The position numbers and the translations under genes were made by a program. Positions 10,907 to 21,245 of a stretch of 64,000 nt of DNA are shown in pieces. Position 1 is the stretch's first letter. Each line of letters opens with the position of its first letter. Source of the stretch: Trichosphaerium sp. ATCC 40318 (taxonomy: Eukaryota > Discosea > Flabellinia > Trichosidae); contig JALMLS010000056.1 of the NCBI GenBank assembly GCA_038496445.1, positions 341,243 to 405,242 on the forward strand, in the 5' to 3' direction. Below the pieces are notes generated by a model. It did no database searches. It saw only the letters and a list, made by a program, of their open reading frames with translations, and was not told the DNA's origin.

Positions 10907-12501
10907 TTATTGGTATTCATCCGATGCAAATGAGCCGTCAGAAAGTGGTTCATCAGAGTAATCTTCATACGATGCACTAGCACTTGAGTCATGATCAGAA
11001 GAAGGACCAATAACACTATCAATGATGGGCGTACTAACCATAGAACGAAAGTGACCTTGCTCTTGCCTTTGTTTTGGTGGTATAACAGTACCAGGAATAC
11101 AAGAGCTAAGGTGACGAGCTGATCCACTCTCATTGCGGATGTGGCTTCTGGAGTCTCCAGGAGTGTTGTGAGGAAGAACTTTTCGTTTCCGCCTGTTTTT
11201 TCTTCGCTCATGTACTTCAGCTCTTATATCACGAGGCTCTTCACTCCTACTATTTTGTCTACTTGGTACATAGGATGAAAGCGTACGCGGTGGTGGTGTA
11301 TATGCTGTAGAACTGTCATACGGTGCTTGTGATGGGTTCGGGTTGGGAGAAATAGGCGATAAGGGTATATTGGCAAAGTGCATTGGAGAAGGCATTGGAG
11401 AAGGCGGTGGAGAAGGATCTAGCCCATGAAAACGCCTTCCTGATATTAGTGTACCCATATTAAAGTCCTTTGGTACTACTCTGGGATGTACTGGTTCCGT
11501 TGACTGTCTGGGGCGAGGTCGATTTGAACGAACTCTTGAAACTACATTTTCCACTTCATCAATGCGAGTATTATGTGCATTTGAAGCAAGGTCGATGTTT
11601 GGGTTTCGCGTAGAAGCACCTACAAAAATATCTTGGTCACCACGCATGTGCTCTTCTGTGTTGTCACGTTGCTCATCTATCAAACTACACAATGAGAGAA
11701 ATGGTACAACAGCTAGTTAAGTAAACGTACTGTAACTCTCTCACTCGTTCTCTAAGCTCCCTTCCAAGTATTATTTCATTGCAAGGGTTAAAAGCAGGTT
11801 CTATTCCTTGAGTATGAGTCTCTGCTATAAAGTGAATGAGCGTGTATGCTTTTCGTCTAGATGCCTCTTGTGACACTTGCAATGTGTCAAAAAATAATCA
11901 AGTAAATAAGCGCAAATAGCGTACATAATGGTTCAGGTCTTGGTTGTTCGCTAGCCAAGCGTTGTAATATTGCCATAAGACTAATACATTGTACGTAATT
12001 GAAGTGTCCCTCCTCTATCTTTTTTTTGGTTTCCAAAAAGTGCTGAATGTTAGTTTGCGGATCATTTGCGACATCAGGAACTTGTCTACGTAAATATTCT
12101 GCAGCAGCTCCACGCCCTTGCCTACGAGCATTTGCTATAAGCGTCTAATAACAATAAGTACGTGGACAATATTGTGTGTTTACCTGTCGCATAACGATTG
12201 TATACTCTTTGCTCAATGCGCGTGGTGGAAAGCGTTTGTACCCATTTTTATCAGCAAATATTGGGGCTATCTTTGTCCATTGCATAGTCTTGAAGTCTCC
12301 AATGCCTTTACGACAACGTTTTTTGTTCAGTGCCTTTTGCGCTTCAGATACCCACACGCACTCTCGTTCACTCATACTTTTGAATTTAGCTCCGCTTGGG
12401 TTTTTTTCAGTCGTTTGTTTGTAAAAGTGGCCTTTGCGAATAGCGTATGCTATGTCAATATGCATTTGTGTGTAGTAGTCATTCTGTTGCACTGCTGCCA
12501 T
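10907..12501 (-). CDS. Myb/SANT-like DNA-binding protein of the transposon
   Basis: Four exons: 12501-12184, 12144-11925, 11875-11731 and 11684-10907, about 486 residues. The N-terminal region has the spaced tryptophans and helices of a SANT/trihelix domain (WVSEAQKALNKKR, then FKTMQWTKIAPIF and KRFPPRALSKEY). The middle is helical. The C-terminal half is disordered and proline/serine-rich (LDPSPPPSPMPSPMH), with a strong nuclear localisation signal (RRKNRRKRKV) and an acidic tail. PIF/Harbinger elements normally encode a Myb-like partner that imports the transposase into the nucleus and binds the ends; this is the obvious candidate. The AAGTGCTTT array lies just upstream of its start and could be a binding region (inferred). 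The SANT call rests on pattern, not on a profile search. Confidence 0.7.
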
Positions 12502-12539
12502 CACTTGCACAGTACTTGCAAAGTGCTTTTTCTGCTAAA

Positions 12540-13135
12540 AAATATTACCATACGCAAGCGGGATTTTAAAAGCACTTCAAAAGCACTTTGGAAGCACTTT
12601 AAAAGCGCTTACAAAGTACTTTGCAATCACGAAGAAAAACATTTTGGTTGTGAGAGAAAAAGTTTGTCGGAGCGGAAAAAACCCAGCGAAGCAGATTTTT
12701 AAAAGCACTTTAAAAGCACTTTAAAAGCGCTTACAAAGTACTTTGCAATCACAAAGAAAAAACATTTTGGTTGTGAGAGAAAAAGTTTGTCGGAGCGGAA
12801 AAAACCCAGCGAAGCAGATTTTTAAAAGCACCGTAAAAGTGCTTTTGAAGCGCTTTAGAAGTACTTATAAAGTACTTTGCAATCACAAAGAAAAACATTT
12901 TGGTTGTGGGAGAAAAAGTTTGTCGGAGCGAAAAAAAAGTGCTTTTATTGTACTTTATCACCACTTCCGAAGTGCTTTGTAACCACTTTGAAAGTAGTTT
13001 TAGCGAAGAAAAACAATAAAAGTGCTTTGCAAGTGCTTGTGAAGTACAAAGAAAGTGCTTTACCGCTGAAGTGCTTTTTATTGTTTGTCGCCAACTCTGT
13101 AGTTTTAGCACGTACACCATACCTTGCAAGCGCTT
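12540..13135. repeat. Internal repeat array with AAGTGCTTT / AAAGCACTT motifs
   Basis: Three tandem copies of a 122-134-base unit. Matching points are TTGCAATCAC at 12621, 12743 and 12877, each followed by CATTTTGGTTGTG and AAAAGTTTGTCGGAGCG. Each unit begins with a cluster of AAAAGCACTTT, AAAAGCGCTT and AAAGTACTTT words. From about 12935 to 13135 the long unit is lost but the words continue in the opposite orientation (AAGTGCTTTT). Open frames across it arise from the periodicity. It is the noncoding gap between the Myb-like gene start and the end of gene D. Confidence 0.85.
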
Positions 13136-13276
13136 TTAAGAACTTCACGGAAATAGCTATCTACAGCACACATAAAGCATATATTACATACTGTGATCGA
13201 GAAGCTCTTTGCAAATGAAATGTCTTAGCGAAAGTGTTGTTGACGGATTTTTGTTACAACAATACAATTTGTTTAT

Positions 13277-14378
13277 TCAACCAAAAAATCTGGCATACAG
13301 GTAGTTAAGTGGCGAGGTAAGCTGTTGTTCGTCTTCTACTGCAGTAGTATTTGGTGTATCTGGTATTTCTTCCATACTCTCACTACGTGGGCTACCTTGT
13401 GGAATGAATAGAGAATGTTCTGACATTTCATCAGTATTTAGCGTGCTTGCATCTCTTGCTGTTTCAACGCTGTTGTTTCTACGTGAAAGAACTTCCTTCA
13501 GCTCCTCCACAAAAGATTCTATAGTTTCCTCCACAACAGGCAAGGTGTCATCCATCACCTCCTCTACAACTGATGCGCTATCAGTGGAATCCGTCAACTC
13601 CTCAACAACTTGTGTGTTATCAACAGAATCCTTTACCTCTCTGAGTGGCTCAAAATCAACAGAATCGCCCGACTCATTTGTAGCTGGTGAGTGTGCTTCA
13701 GCATCATCAGAATGCATCGAGTCCACTCGTTCAAGGAGGTTATCCAAAGAGTTTATTAGTTTTTCTGACGCTAAAAACAAAATAAATAATACTGTCAGTA
13801 AACGTTGTGATTTTCTTACGTGTGCTTGGAATAGGCTGTCTTCGGATACTTGAAGCACCGCTGATAAAGCCATCTCGAGTGTTGATTAGCTCTCTAACAC
13901 CATCTCCCTCGTGAGTAGCATAGTCAGATGCATGGCTTTGAACATGCCAGTTGATGTCTTGTAAGGTGATGTTGGTAAGCGGTTCTCCGTTGATAGTGTA
14001 CCCTTCCTCTAGTATAGTGTAGAGCTTTTCTTGTTCCCACATAGACGCTCTAGCTTTGAACCAAGCACTTAACCTTTCCCGATCAATAGTGGCGCCAAAA
14101 ATGTGCTGAACTACAATCGCAATGGCTGACCAATAATACAAGCAATCGTCCAGGTCGTAGTTTTGTAACGCAAAAAACGTAAACTCCCACAGCGTTTGTG
14201 TCATTTCACTAATAGCGGGCAGGTTTCGCAACAACAAGTGCTTGCGATTCGAGTGTACATCTATCCATGCTATTTGTTCTGTCACATAACGAAGTAGTAG
14301 TGGCGGATAAGGCTCGTGTATGTTCAAACCAATGAATGTCAGTCCGATACGACACTCGAAGGTTAGACTAGGCTCCAT
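13277..14378 (-). CDS. Transposon gene D, unknown protein with acidic tail
   Basis: Two exons (14378-13820, 13770-13277), about 351 residues. The first ~190 residues look globular (LTFIGLNIHEPYPPLLLRYV, then DDCLYYWSAIAIVVQHIFGA). The rest is an acidic, repetitive tail of valine/glutamate/serine blocks (VVEELTDSTDSASVVEEVMD). I recognise no family. The start codon faces gene E across 53 bases. Coding status is supported by a long open frame, a clean GTAAGA...TTTAG intron and the position inside the element. Confidence 0.65.
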
Positions 14379-14431
14379 TTGTGTGTCAAAGCAAGTATTT
14401 TAGGGAAAAAAAGCTTTATTATTTATTAGCA
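14379..14431. promoter_or_regulatory. Bidirectional promoter between genes D and E
   Basis: 53 bases between opposed start codons, AT-rich. Inferred from arrangement only. Confidence 0.4.
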
Positions 14432-16403
14432 ATGGAACGCACTCCACCACGCATTCCAGATGAGGTACTATTGCTGCGTTGGTGCAACTAACAATACTAG
14501 GAACCCAAGTTTTTAAACGTTCTTAGGCGTACACCAACACGCGTCAAGGGTAGCTCGCAAGCAAAACAGAGGACAAACAAGCTCATAGACCTATTCACAG
14601 TAACTCAAAAAAATTTATAATATCATCTTTACCCTACTAGGCGTCACACTCCTTGATGCCTTGTTCGGAAGTGCCCAGAGGAGCTTTTGTCATGTTTTTG
14701 GACAATGAGGACCTTTTTTATGGCTATGCATTCTTTTTTCGAAATTACTTGTACACTGTTTGTTTCCTTGACAACGGTGTGATCCAAAAAGCAGTGCCCT
14801 TACAAGTAAGTTGATAACCAACAACAATACGCTCACTAGTTTATAGATAGCGGTGTGTGTGTGCTTAGAATACCCTGTTATGACAATGCCAATGAATGCA
14901 TGCTTTGAGCATTTTTCTACTATTGTTGAGCCCGAGTACACAGATTACCCAATCCCAAAGATACCTAAAGCCACGCTAGCCATGGTTTATAAGGTATTGC
15001 TACAAGTGAACAGCCAAGGGTTAAGTTATACACGTATGTTGCACTTACTTGCGTTCAGAAGCCCAGAAGATGTTAACAACTTGCTCAGTACGTACTTATA
15101 GCTCACTTACACTCACATCTTCTAGGTTCCGAAAACATACCGTTGTGTAACCCACCAACAGAATCGCATTCAAAGGCAACAAGCTTTGTAAGGGAAAAAC
15201 ACAGCAATCGTACACAACGTGAACAACCACGAAAAAAGAAAAACCAAACATCAACAGCAGAAAAACGGCGTTTACGCAGAAATGAGCCTAAGGAGCCATC
15301 AAGTGACGAAAGCACAAACGACAATGCTACTTATTACCCTAACAGTGTCGATACAAGCAGTACGTTACTATTCTCCTTCATTCCGCTAAGCAGCTAAGGT
15401 GATGACTGCAGTGTATCATTTGATGAAGAGACTGACAGCGAGGGGTCAACCGATCCAATAGAGCCACGTGCGTTCATTCATCTATTATTTTTATAACGTT
15501 GCTTTAGGCAAGTGGAACAATGAGAGTATTATTAGTTATGCAAGTGCAATTCGCTTGTTGAGGCGTGTGTGTGTTGCTGGTACTGATAGTGATGAAGCAG
15601 CACGTGTGCGAAGGATGATACAACAAGAACGTAATGCCAGAAAGAAACTCACAGCCGAAGAGTTAGTAGAGTGTTATAAGTCTGATGAAACTGATGTCAA
15701 AAAGTACGTGCTACTTGTCTCCTGTAGTACCATTAATCATTCAAAGGGTGGTCAGGGAGTGCTTTAAGCAAAGGCGAGCTCATACAAAGAAGCGCACACA
15801 ACGTTCAAGGGCAAAAAAAACTCGTAGAAGGTAAAATTTTAATATCTAGTGAAGGGCTAACACTTATGAAGAAGCAGAGTAACGACACGCCAAAAGCAAC
15901 AGCCTGTGACTTCACAATTGCCTGAGATACATGACTTTAGCAATCCAAAGTTTGGTAGGCAAGTTTCTTATGGGGCAATGGTTAGCCAACAAGCCTTACA
16001 TCCAGAAATACGCATGGATGTAAGGTGCAGGGGCTCTAGTCACAACCTTAGTCCAGCATCCTCGTCTAGTAGCAATAATTTGATGGTACCTGCTAACACA
16101 CCGTCACCGTACTTCGACCCTTATGCCCCTGCAAACGATGAGTCCTCGTATCCAAATAATAGTGCCATGGCGCCTATAAATCCTGGTACTTATGCTCCTG
16201 TAGCTCATAGTACACCTGCACTGACTGAACCATCTAATAATAACCGTGAACCTATTACAAACGCTGGTCCTACACACAGTACACCAGAACAACTCAAGAT
16301 TACAAACAGGAAACTAAATTTTAGTACTACTGGCAAAAAGGTATGGACAGCAGATAACAAAAAGGGGAATGTAGCAGCTTTGCGTGATCGCTTCAATAAA
16401 TAA
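14432..16403 (+). CDS. Transposon gene E, unknown basic nuclear-type protein
   Basis: Nine exons: 14432-14464, 14501-14599, 14641-14805, 14847-15087, 15126-15359, 15399-15467, 15508-15703, 15774-15830 and 15872-16403, about 541 residues, all joined in phase by GT-AG introns. The N-terminal third looks globular (RGAFVMFLDNEDLFYGYAFF, then YKVLLQVNSQGLSYTRML). A basic cluster (REQPRKKKNQTSTAEKRRLR) and an acidic stretch follow. A short helical region (RKWNNESIISYASAIRLLRR) leads to a second very basic cluster (THKKRTQRSRAKKTRRR-like) and a disordered Ser/Pro/Asn tail ending RDRFNK. I recognise no family. The two basic clusters fit nuclear import or DNA binding. The stop lies 38 bases from the right inverted repeat. 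The exon 7/8 acceptor is ambiguous (15768 or 15773); I chose 15773 because it keeps the long downstream frame. Confidence 0.65.
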
Positions 16404-16440
16404 TAATCATTACTCGTGAAATCTCGGATTTATTCGTTTT

Positions 16441-16540
16441 TCGTACGAAAACTCTCGAAAAATTTCGTAAAAAAAAGAAACCAACCCGTGCATGTCCAAA
16501 CAAAGTCAGCCAAAATGGCTCAAATGACTTTTTTTTCACG
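16441..16540 (-). repeat. Right terminal inverted repeat of the transposon
   Basis: Reverse complement of the left repeat core. The outer part holds a small palindrome, AGCCAAAATGGCT (16508-16520). The outer limit is uncertain by about 10-15 bases. Confidence 0.75.
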
Positions 16541-18442
16541 CGCATCACCAGATTTTTCCTTCATTTTTAAATCCCTTGCCGTTGGTAGTGTCTTCAAAGC
16601 TACCTAATACAGTCTTGCTGTTAAGACGTTTAGTAGTCATAATAGGTTTGGTAGTTGATGCACATGCACATGGAATAAAGTTGATAAGCCAAGCCGTATG
16701 TCAAAAAAAGGTTGCTCTGAGCCACTAGAAAACAATCACTACGGATCGTCTTGCGAGTGCTTGAAAGCAGAGCACAAGATTTTGTGAATGTATGCTTTAT
16801 CAAATATCTCCATTGGGACGATTTTTGTATGCAGTTCACACCTCTCATATTAATGATTTTGCGTATGTGAAGGTACTCCTAGAATGGCTAGCTCCATTGT
16901 TAAGATCTAAGTGTAAAATAAATTATTTACTATTTTACGAGTTTTTTTGTGGTTTTTGTTTTGACTTAACTAAAAAAGCACCAACTGAGCTTCACTGACC
17001 ACAAACAGATGATTCAAGGCTTGTGTCACCATATAAAGTGCTTGAAATGCAATTCACGGGTTATTGGCAAAAACAGAGCATATGCTACCAAAATACGAGG
17101 GCGTTTCTATAAAGTACCTGCAAATGACGTTTATCGCACGGAAAACGCTGAAAACGTTAGTTTGAGGCATAAAGAATGAAAGAAAAGCGAGTTCCCAAAA
17201 TTAACAATTACACAAGCTTTGACAAGCGTTTAAATTACAGAAGTGTCACCTAATGCTATTTGTCATGTATTGAGATTAGTTTTAAGCTTGTCGAGCCTTG
17301 TGTAATTGATAAATTCCAATATTCTGCACTAGTGGACACTAAGCGATTTTTGGAATTAAATACCTCAAGAGCTAATTGACCATCCCACACTTTTCATAGT
17401 GATAGTCAATATGTGTGGTATTACACAGTGTAATTTATAGCAATAGTTGATGGAGTGTAGTGACACAGTTTCTTTGAACCTGTTTTTGGTAAATCCTGAA
17501 GTATCTCCATTCGAAAACTAAGTTCTGTCTCTAAAACCCCTATAATGGTAAATCATAATTACATCAAGCTTTGTGGCTATCTGGTGCAATAAAGTACCCA
17601 AGCAAGAGTGAGTTTTTTGACATTTTCATGTAAATATTATGTTCAACAACTTCTTTGAAAAAGAAACCTCTGTATTTTGATACCAAAATTATCAAATACG
17701 CTATAACTGTGCATAAGTGCATCATGATTTATTGAGCACCTGACACCAAAAGGAAACATTTGAAAAAGGTTTTTGTGGGTTAGAATGATTGTTCAAAAGA
17801 ACCACCAATTGACAACAATCAGGTATAGAGACAGGTGACGATAGCTTTATGTGGTACACTGAAAGTGATAAAAAATGCATTAAACGAAAGAATGTAATCC
17901 TTACTCATCATAATGTAAAAGACTTACCTGCAAAACATGGTGGTGGTAGAGGATAAGAATATGATCCCAAGCAGAAATAACTCAGTTTTAGTTTCAATGA
18001 AATAGTTGATTGAAGCACACTATTAATTACCAGCAAGTTCTGGTTAATAAATATTATAGACACATATGCGTTCTGAAGTATACTCAAAAATTGGACATAA
18101 ATAACGTTTTTGAGGTGTCCTAGAATTTTCTTGAAAGTGTGAACTGCTTACAAAAATCGTCCCTTATAATTTCTGTAAGGTACCAATCGAACGCGATGCT
18201 CTTTCGTCACGGCTTTCGTCTATCGAGTGCAGTGTGTTCTAAAAAAAGTTGTCAAAACAAATCATACTGGTTCTGCAGTATTTTGTTACGCTGTCTATTG
18301 GAATGAGAGGTAGGAAATGCTTGCTTGTGCTCGGTATTTGTTACGTTATTACGTTGTATGCGGTGTAAAGTGTTGAATTCGTTCCAGCTCCCTTTTGGGA
18401 AATGAAGCACAAAGAAGTAGAAAAAAGACAATTTTTTTCAAA
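16541..18442. other. Gene-poor stretch right of the transposon
   Basis: No supported multi-exon gene. Contains short frames with many stops and one small candidate at 17009. A weak coding-like patch at about 17850-17950 ends in a glycine-rich stretch and a stop. It may be decayed coding sequence. Confidence 0.5.
17009..17179 (+). CDS. Small cysteine-containing ORF, uncertain
   Basis: Frame of 56 codons with a CHHIKCLKCNSRVIGKN segment that looks like half of a zinc-binding module, then RGRFYKVPANDVY. It may be the last exon of a larger gene or a relic; I found no partner exon upstream. Function unknown. Confidence 0.3.
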   Translation: MIQGLCHHIKCLKCNSRVIGKNRAYATKIRGRFYKVPANDVYRTENAENVSLRHKE

Positions 18443-18963
18443 TTATTTTATTACAACATTGGTAATATTGTCTTCTTTTAGTCTAGCAGCAAATTTTTTG
18501 TTGTAGTATTCTTCCCTCTCCAGGAAATGTTTGTGGTCGTACAGAACCTTGTACACTTGACGCATTCTTGTCTTGAGTTCTTCAGCTGATGATGGGTTCT
18601 TCAAGCCGGGTATTTTAGACAACGCGGCAAAGTAGTCATAACGAGGCCTTTGTGTTATTGTTAACCAACATTTTAAAAAAAAACGGACTCATTTTTATAT
18701 GCTTCAAATCTGACGTACTCTCCTTTCTTTAGAGGTGTAATTCTTGGCATTCGAGGAGGTTTAGCACAGAAGTGTTTGTGAAACTTCCAATGCTCTTTTT
18801 GGCAATCAGTATTACAATAACGCTCTAATTTGCATTTTGAACACCTCAACAGTTTTTTATCGCCTGTCGAAGGTTGTTTGCCACAGGTGGCGCAACTGTA
18901 CCTTCGGATATCGTTTTGGTGTATGTAATCATCGTTTACTCCAGTGAGACTTTGCCTAGCCAT
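18443..18963 (-). CDS. MYND zinc finger protein
   Basis: Two exons. The first (18963 to about 18689) carries a full MYND finger at residues about 24-66: SCATCGKQP, LLRCSKCKLERYCNTDCQKE, HWKFHKHFC. The second (about 18644-18443) is helical and charged (YDYFAALSKIPGLKNPSSAE, then DHKHFLEREEYYNKKFAARL). The intron seems to use a GTCCGT donor, which is unusual here, but the join restores EPRYDYFAAL in frame. MYND fingers bind short proline-rich peptides in chromatin and signalling proteins. No SET or other catalytic domain is present, so the role is unknown. Confidence 0.75.
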
Positions 18964-19506
18964 TACAAGAGTAGTTTATAGATTGGCACGTCAGAATAAA
19001 TAAAGAATGAAGATAGTCCGATCTTGACTGCAGCCACGTTTGACTAGTTTTTGCAAAATGTTCTACAAAGGTAATTTAAAACAATTGGAACTATAGTTTA
19101 CAAGTATTGAAATCTACCAAAGCAACATGTTGAATTTCTTCAATACTGAGCAACCTTCACAAAGATGCCTGTCTACTACATTGGTTCCATATCTTTGAAG
19201 AACTTTTTCAGGTACTCGAGCTGGCAAGTAAAGTATGCTATGAAGGGTTTGGACTTGTATAGGATGTGCAGCTTTACAGCCGTGCCAAAAGCAGTCAAGA
19301 CCACTTCCTTACACCTGAACGTCGTATATTCATGAACTATCTTGCAACGCTTGCAGTTTCTAAATAAAGAGTACGATACTCCGTTTCACAAAACAATCCA
19401 GCAAAATAATACTATTGTTAACTGAAACTGCAAAAAAAAAGTAGTTTGACTTTTTCGCCTAATTTCGCGTAAAAAACTACAAACAAAACATTGATCTCAA
19501 GCTAAC
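18964..19506. other. Intergenic, no gene seen
   Basis: Head-to-head gap between the MYND gene and an F-box/LRR gene, presumably holding both promoters. Confidence 0.5.
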
Positions 19507-20214
19507 ATGACATCACACCAGAGCGAAAGAATCAATATTAGTTCTATACCAACGGATATGTTAGCTGTGATACTAGGTTTTTTAAAGAAAACAAGGTTTG
19601 CTGCGGCTCAGACATGTAAATCGTTTTCTCAAGTGATACATAATCGAATTGGCTATGTAAAGGTAACTGTCAACTCACGCGAAGATGTGCAGAGAATATC
19701 CAAGTGTCCAGGCATCATACACAACACGTATATTTCTACAAAAGGATACAAGACAATTACAGATGATGAATTAGCCCTGCTACGATTTGTGAAGGACATA
19801 AACTTATGTGGTTGTAAGAACATCACAAGTAAAGGAGTACAAGCTCTTTCAAATGTAAAAAAGATAAACCTGAGCGGATGTTATCAACTGACAGATGACT
19901 GCTTAGCCAAAATGAAAGGTGTCTACTACATAAACCTATGCGGCTGTTCAAAACTAACGGATGATGCTCTCGTTCCTTTAGCTGGCGCTCATGTAATTAA
20001 TCTGGGCTGGTGCCTGAGATTGACGGACGAAGGGCTTGCCGCTATTGGGAAAGATGTTCATACCATAAACTTATCTTATTGTAAAAACATAACTGATAAT
20101 GGACTCAAATCTTTGGTTAAAGCATCTCATATAACACTATTCGGGTGCCCACGTATAACCGAGGAAGGTTTATCTCACCTCCCTAACGTGGATACAGTGC
20201 TGTGTGCCCTGTAG
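19507..20214 (+). CDS. F-box/LRR protein
   Basis: Single-exon protein of 235 residues. The N-terminal F-box (SIPTDMLAVILGFLKKTRFA, then CKSFSQVIHNRIGYVKV) is followed by about six LRRs of the cysteine-containing type, with the pattern INLxGCxxLTDxxLxxLxGV (for example VKKINLSGCYQLTDDCLAKM). This resembles substrate-recognition subunits of SCF ubiquitin ligases. It shares the F-box end H-x-RIG-(Y/F)-(V/I) with the larger gene at 40159 and the broken copy at 26963 has the same repeats, so the three form a family. No introns, unlike most neighbours. Confidence 0.85.
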   Translation: MTSHQSERINISSIPTDMLAVILGFLKKTRFAAAQTCKSFSQVIHNRIGYVKVTVNSREDVQRISKCPGIIHNTYISTKGYKTITDDELALLRFVKDINLCGCKNITSKGVQALSNVKKINLSGCYQLTDDCLAKMKGVYYINLCGCSKLTDDALVPLAGAHVINLGWCLRLTDEGLAAIGKDVHTINLSYCKNITDNGLKSLVKASHITLFGCPRITEEGLSHLPNVDTVLCAL

Positions 20215-20533
20215 TCGAACAAGCCTGTAACAACTTTACATTGTTTTTGCGTCAAATTCCATAACAAGAAATCTCATGCAATAAAATGTTATTAATACAA
20301 TAAAATTGAAGGTGTTTTCTCTTTCATCTACATTGCATTGGTCTGTAACAAGAAATAAAAGTAAAAACAGTGTCGTCCGCAAATGATGCACAAAGACAAT
20401 GCATACTTGAGGAAACTCTTTGCTTGGCTGGTTGGTTTAATAGCGATAAACAAACTCTCACAGTTCATTCAGTATTTGCTACAAGTCTTGCTTTTTGAGC
20501 AAATCCACCCTACAAAGTTATCAAATACAGTAC
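20215..20533. other. Intergenic between convergent genes
   Basis: Contains AATAAA-like signals around 20280-20305 for the upstream gene. No gene seen. Confidence 0.5.
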
Positions 20534-20935
20534 TTAATAACCAGTGCAGTCTATTGCATGAAATGTCCAGTAAACTATATTTGTTACCTTTGGAGGAGGA
20601 GAAAACGTGTACGTCATCTCTAGAGGATCTGCTTTACTTAGATTAACTATCTTATGCTTGACATTTCTGGGCATAAATAGTGTGGAACCTGTTGTGACCT
20701 GTTTGGAGTTAGTTTACAATTTCGGTTTAGTGGTAACCTCTTGTGCATCCTTGTCCTCTATAAATACGTTTGCTCTCCCTTTTTTTATAACAATAAGCTC
20801 TTCAGAGTCTGTATGGGAGTGCCATGGAATATGTGAGCCTGCATCTACTATTTCAACACCGTGCTCCATTGTTTTAGATTCAACTAGCGGAAATATTCTT
20901 CTTGAGGGGCCTTTCAGGACAATCAATCCAATATT
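20534..20935 (-). CDS. Small cupin-fold protein
   Basis: The cupin core is VEIVDAGSHIPWHSHTDSEE, then LIVIKKGRANVFIEDKDAQE. After an intron of about 39 bases (GTTACC...CAG, with a CTAAC branch site) it continues VTTGSTLFMPRNVKHKIVN and LEMTYTFSPPPK. The histidines of both cupin motifs are present (H-S-H; VKH), so metal binding is plausible. The 5' end is unresolved: an open frame lies upstream (20935-21120) but I could not join it without a frame break. Substrate unknown. Confidence 0.6.
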
Positions 20936-21245
20936 GCTTATTTATGGTCAAATGCGATTGCGTACCAGGTAATTCTATAGGATTGACATTGGCTAAGCTG
21001 TGTGCTATCATGTTCGTATTTTGTTTTGATTGTATTCGCGTGTAAACTAGTTTTTCTATATTAGTAAGGCTTTGCCCACCAAATTCGCTAACAGCTTTTT
21101 GGATGTGTAGAAAACTTAATGCTATTCACAGAAACTAATAAGCGTACATCTGTAACGTTTAGAATAGTCTGCTGTTTCGTTATTAAACCAGTAAAAAGGT
21201 GTAATACAAGGAGCGGTTTTTGAAGTTGTTTTATTAAGTACTCCG

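Larger units (their letters stand above)
9145..16540. mobile_element. 7.4-kb multi-gene DNA transposon, PIF/Harbinger-like
   Basis: Bounded by inverted repeats at about 9145-9240 and 16441-16540. Both ends contain the exact 14-mer GGACATGCACGGGT in opposite orientation, followed inward by a T-tract, TTACGAAAT and TTTCGAGA. Between them lie five genes: transposase (-), gene B (+), Myb/SANT-like (-), gene D (-), gene E (+), plus an internal repeat array. The first stop codon lies within about 30 bases of the left repeat and the last within about 40 bases of the right one, so the genes fill the element. A DDE_4-type transposase with a Myb-like partner is the PIF/Harbinger signature; the three extra genes are not. 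Exact termini and target-site duplication could not be settled: a TAA sits near the left end but I found no clear match on the right. Confidence 0.8.

Noticed and set aside
12540-13135. CRISPR-like array
   Set aside because: Repeat units are 122-134 bases and decayed, without uniform short repeats and unique spacers, and the host is eukaryotic.
12118-13218. Long overlapping open frames on both strands in the transposon repeat region
   Set aside because: They follow the repeat period and the antisense of the Myb-like gene; lengths come from low stop density in the array.
13404-13853. 149-codon serine-rich plus-strand frame
   Set aside because: Antisense of gene D exon 2; serine richness mirrors its valine/glutamate repeats.
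17250-18440. Decayed transposase
   Set aside because: I looked for DDE or reverse-transcriptase motifs on both strands and saw none; only short open pieces remain.
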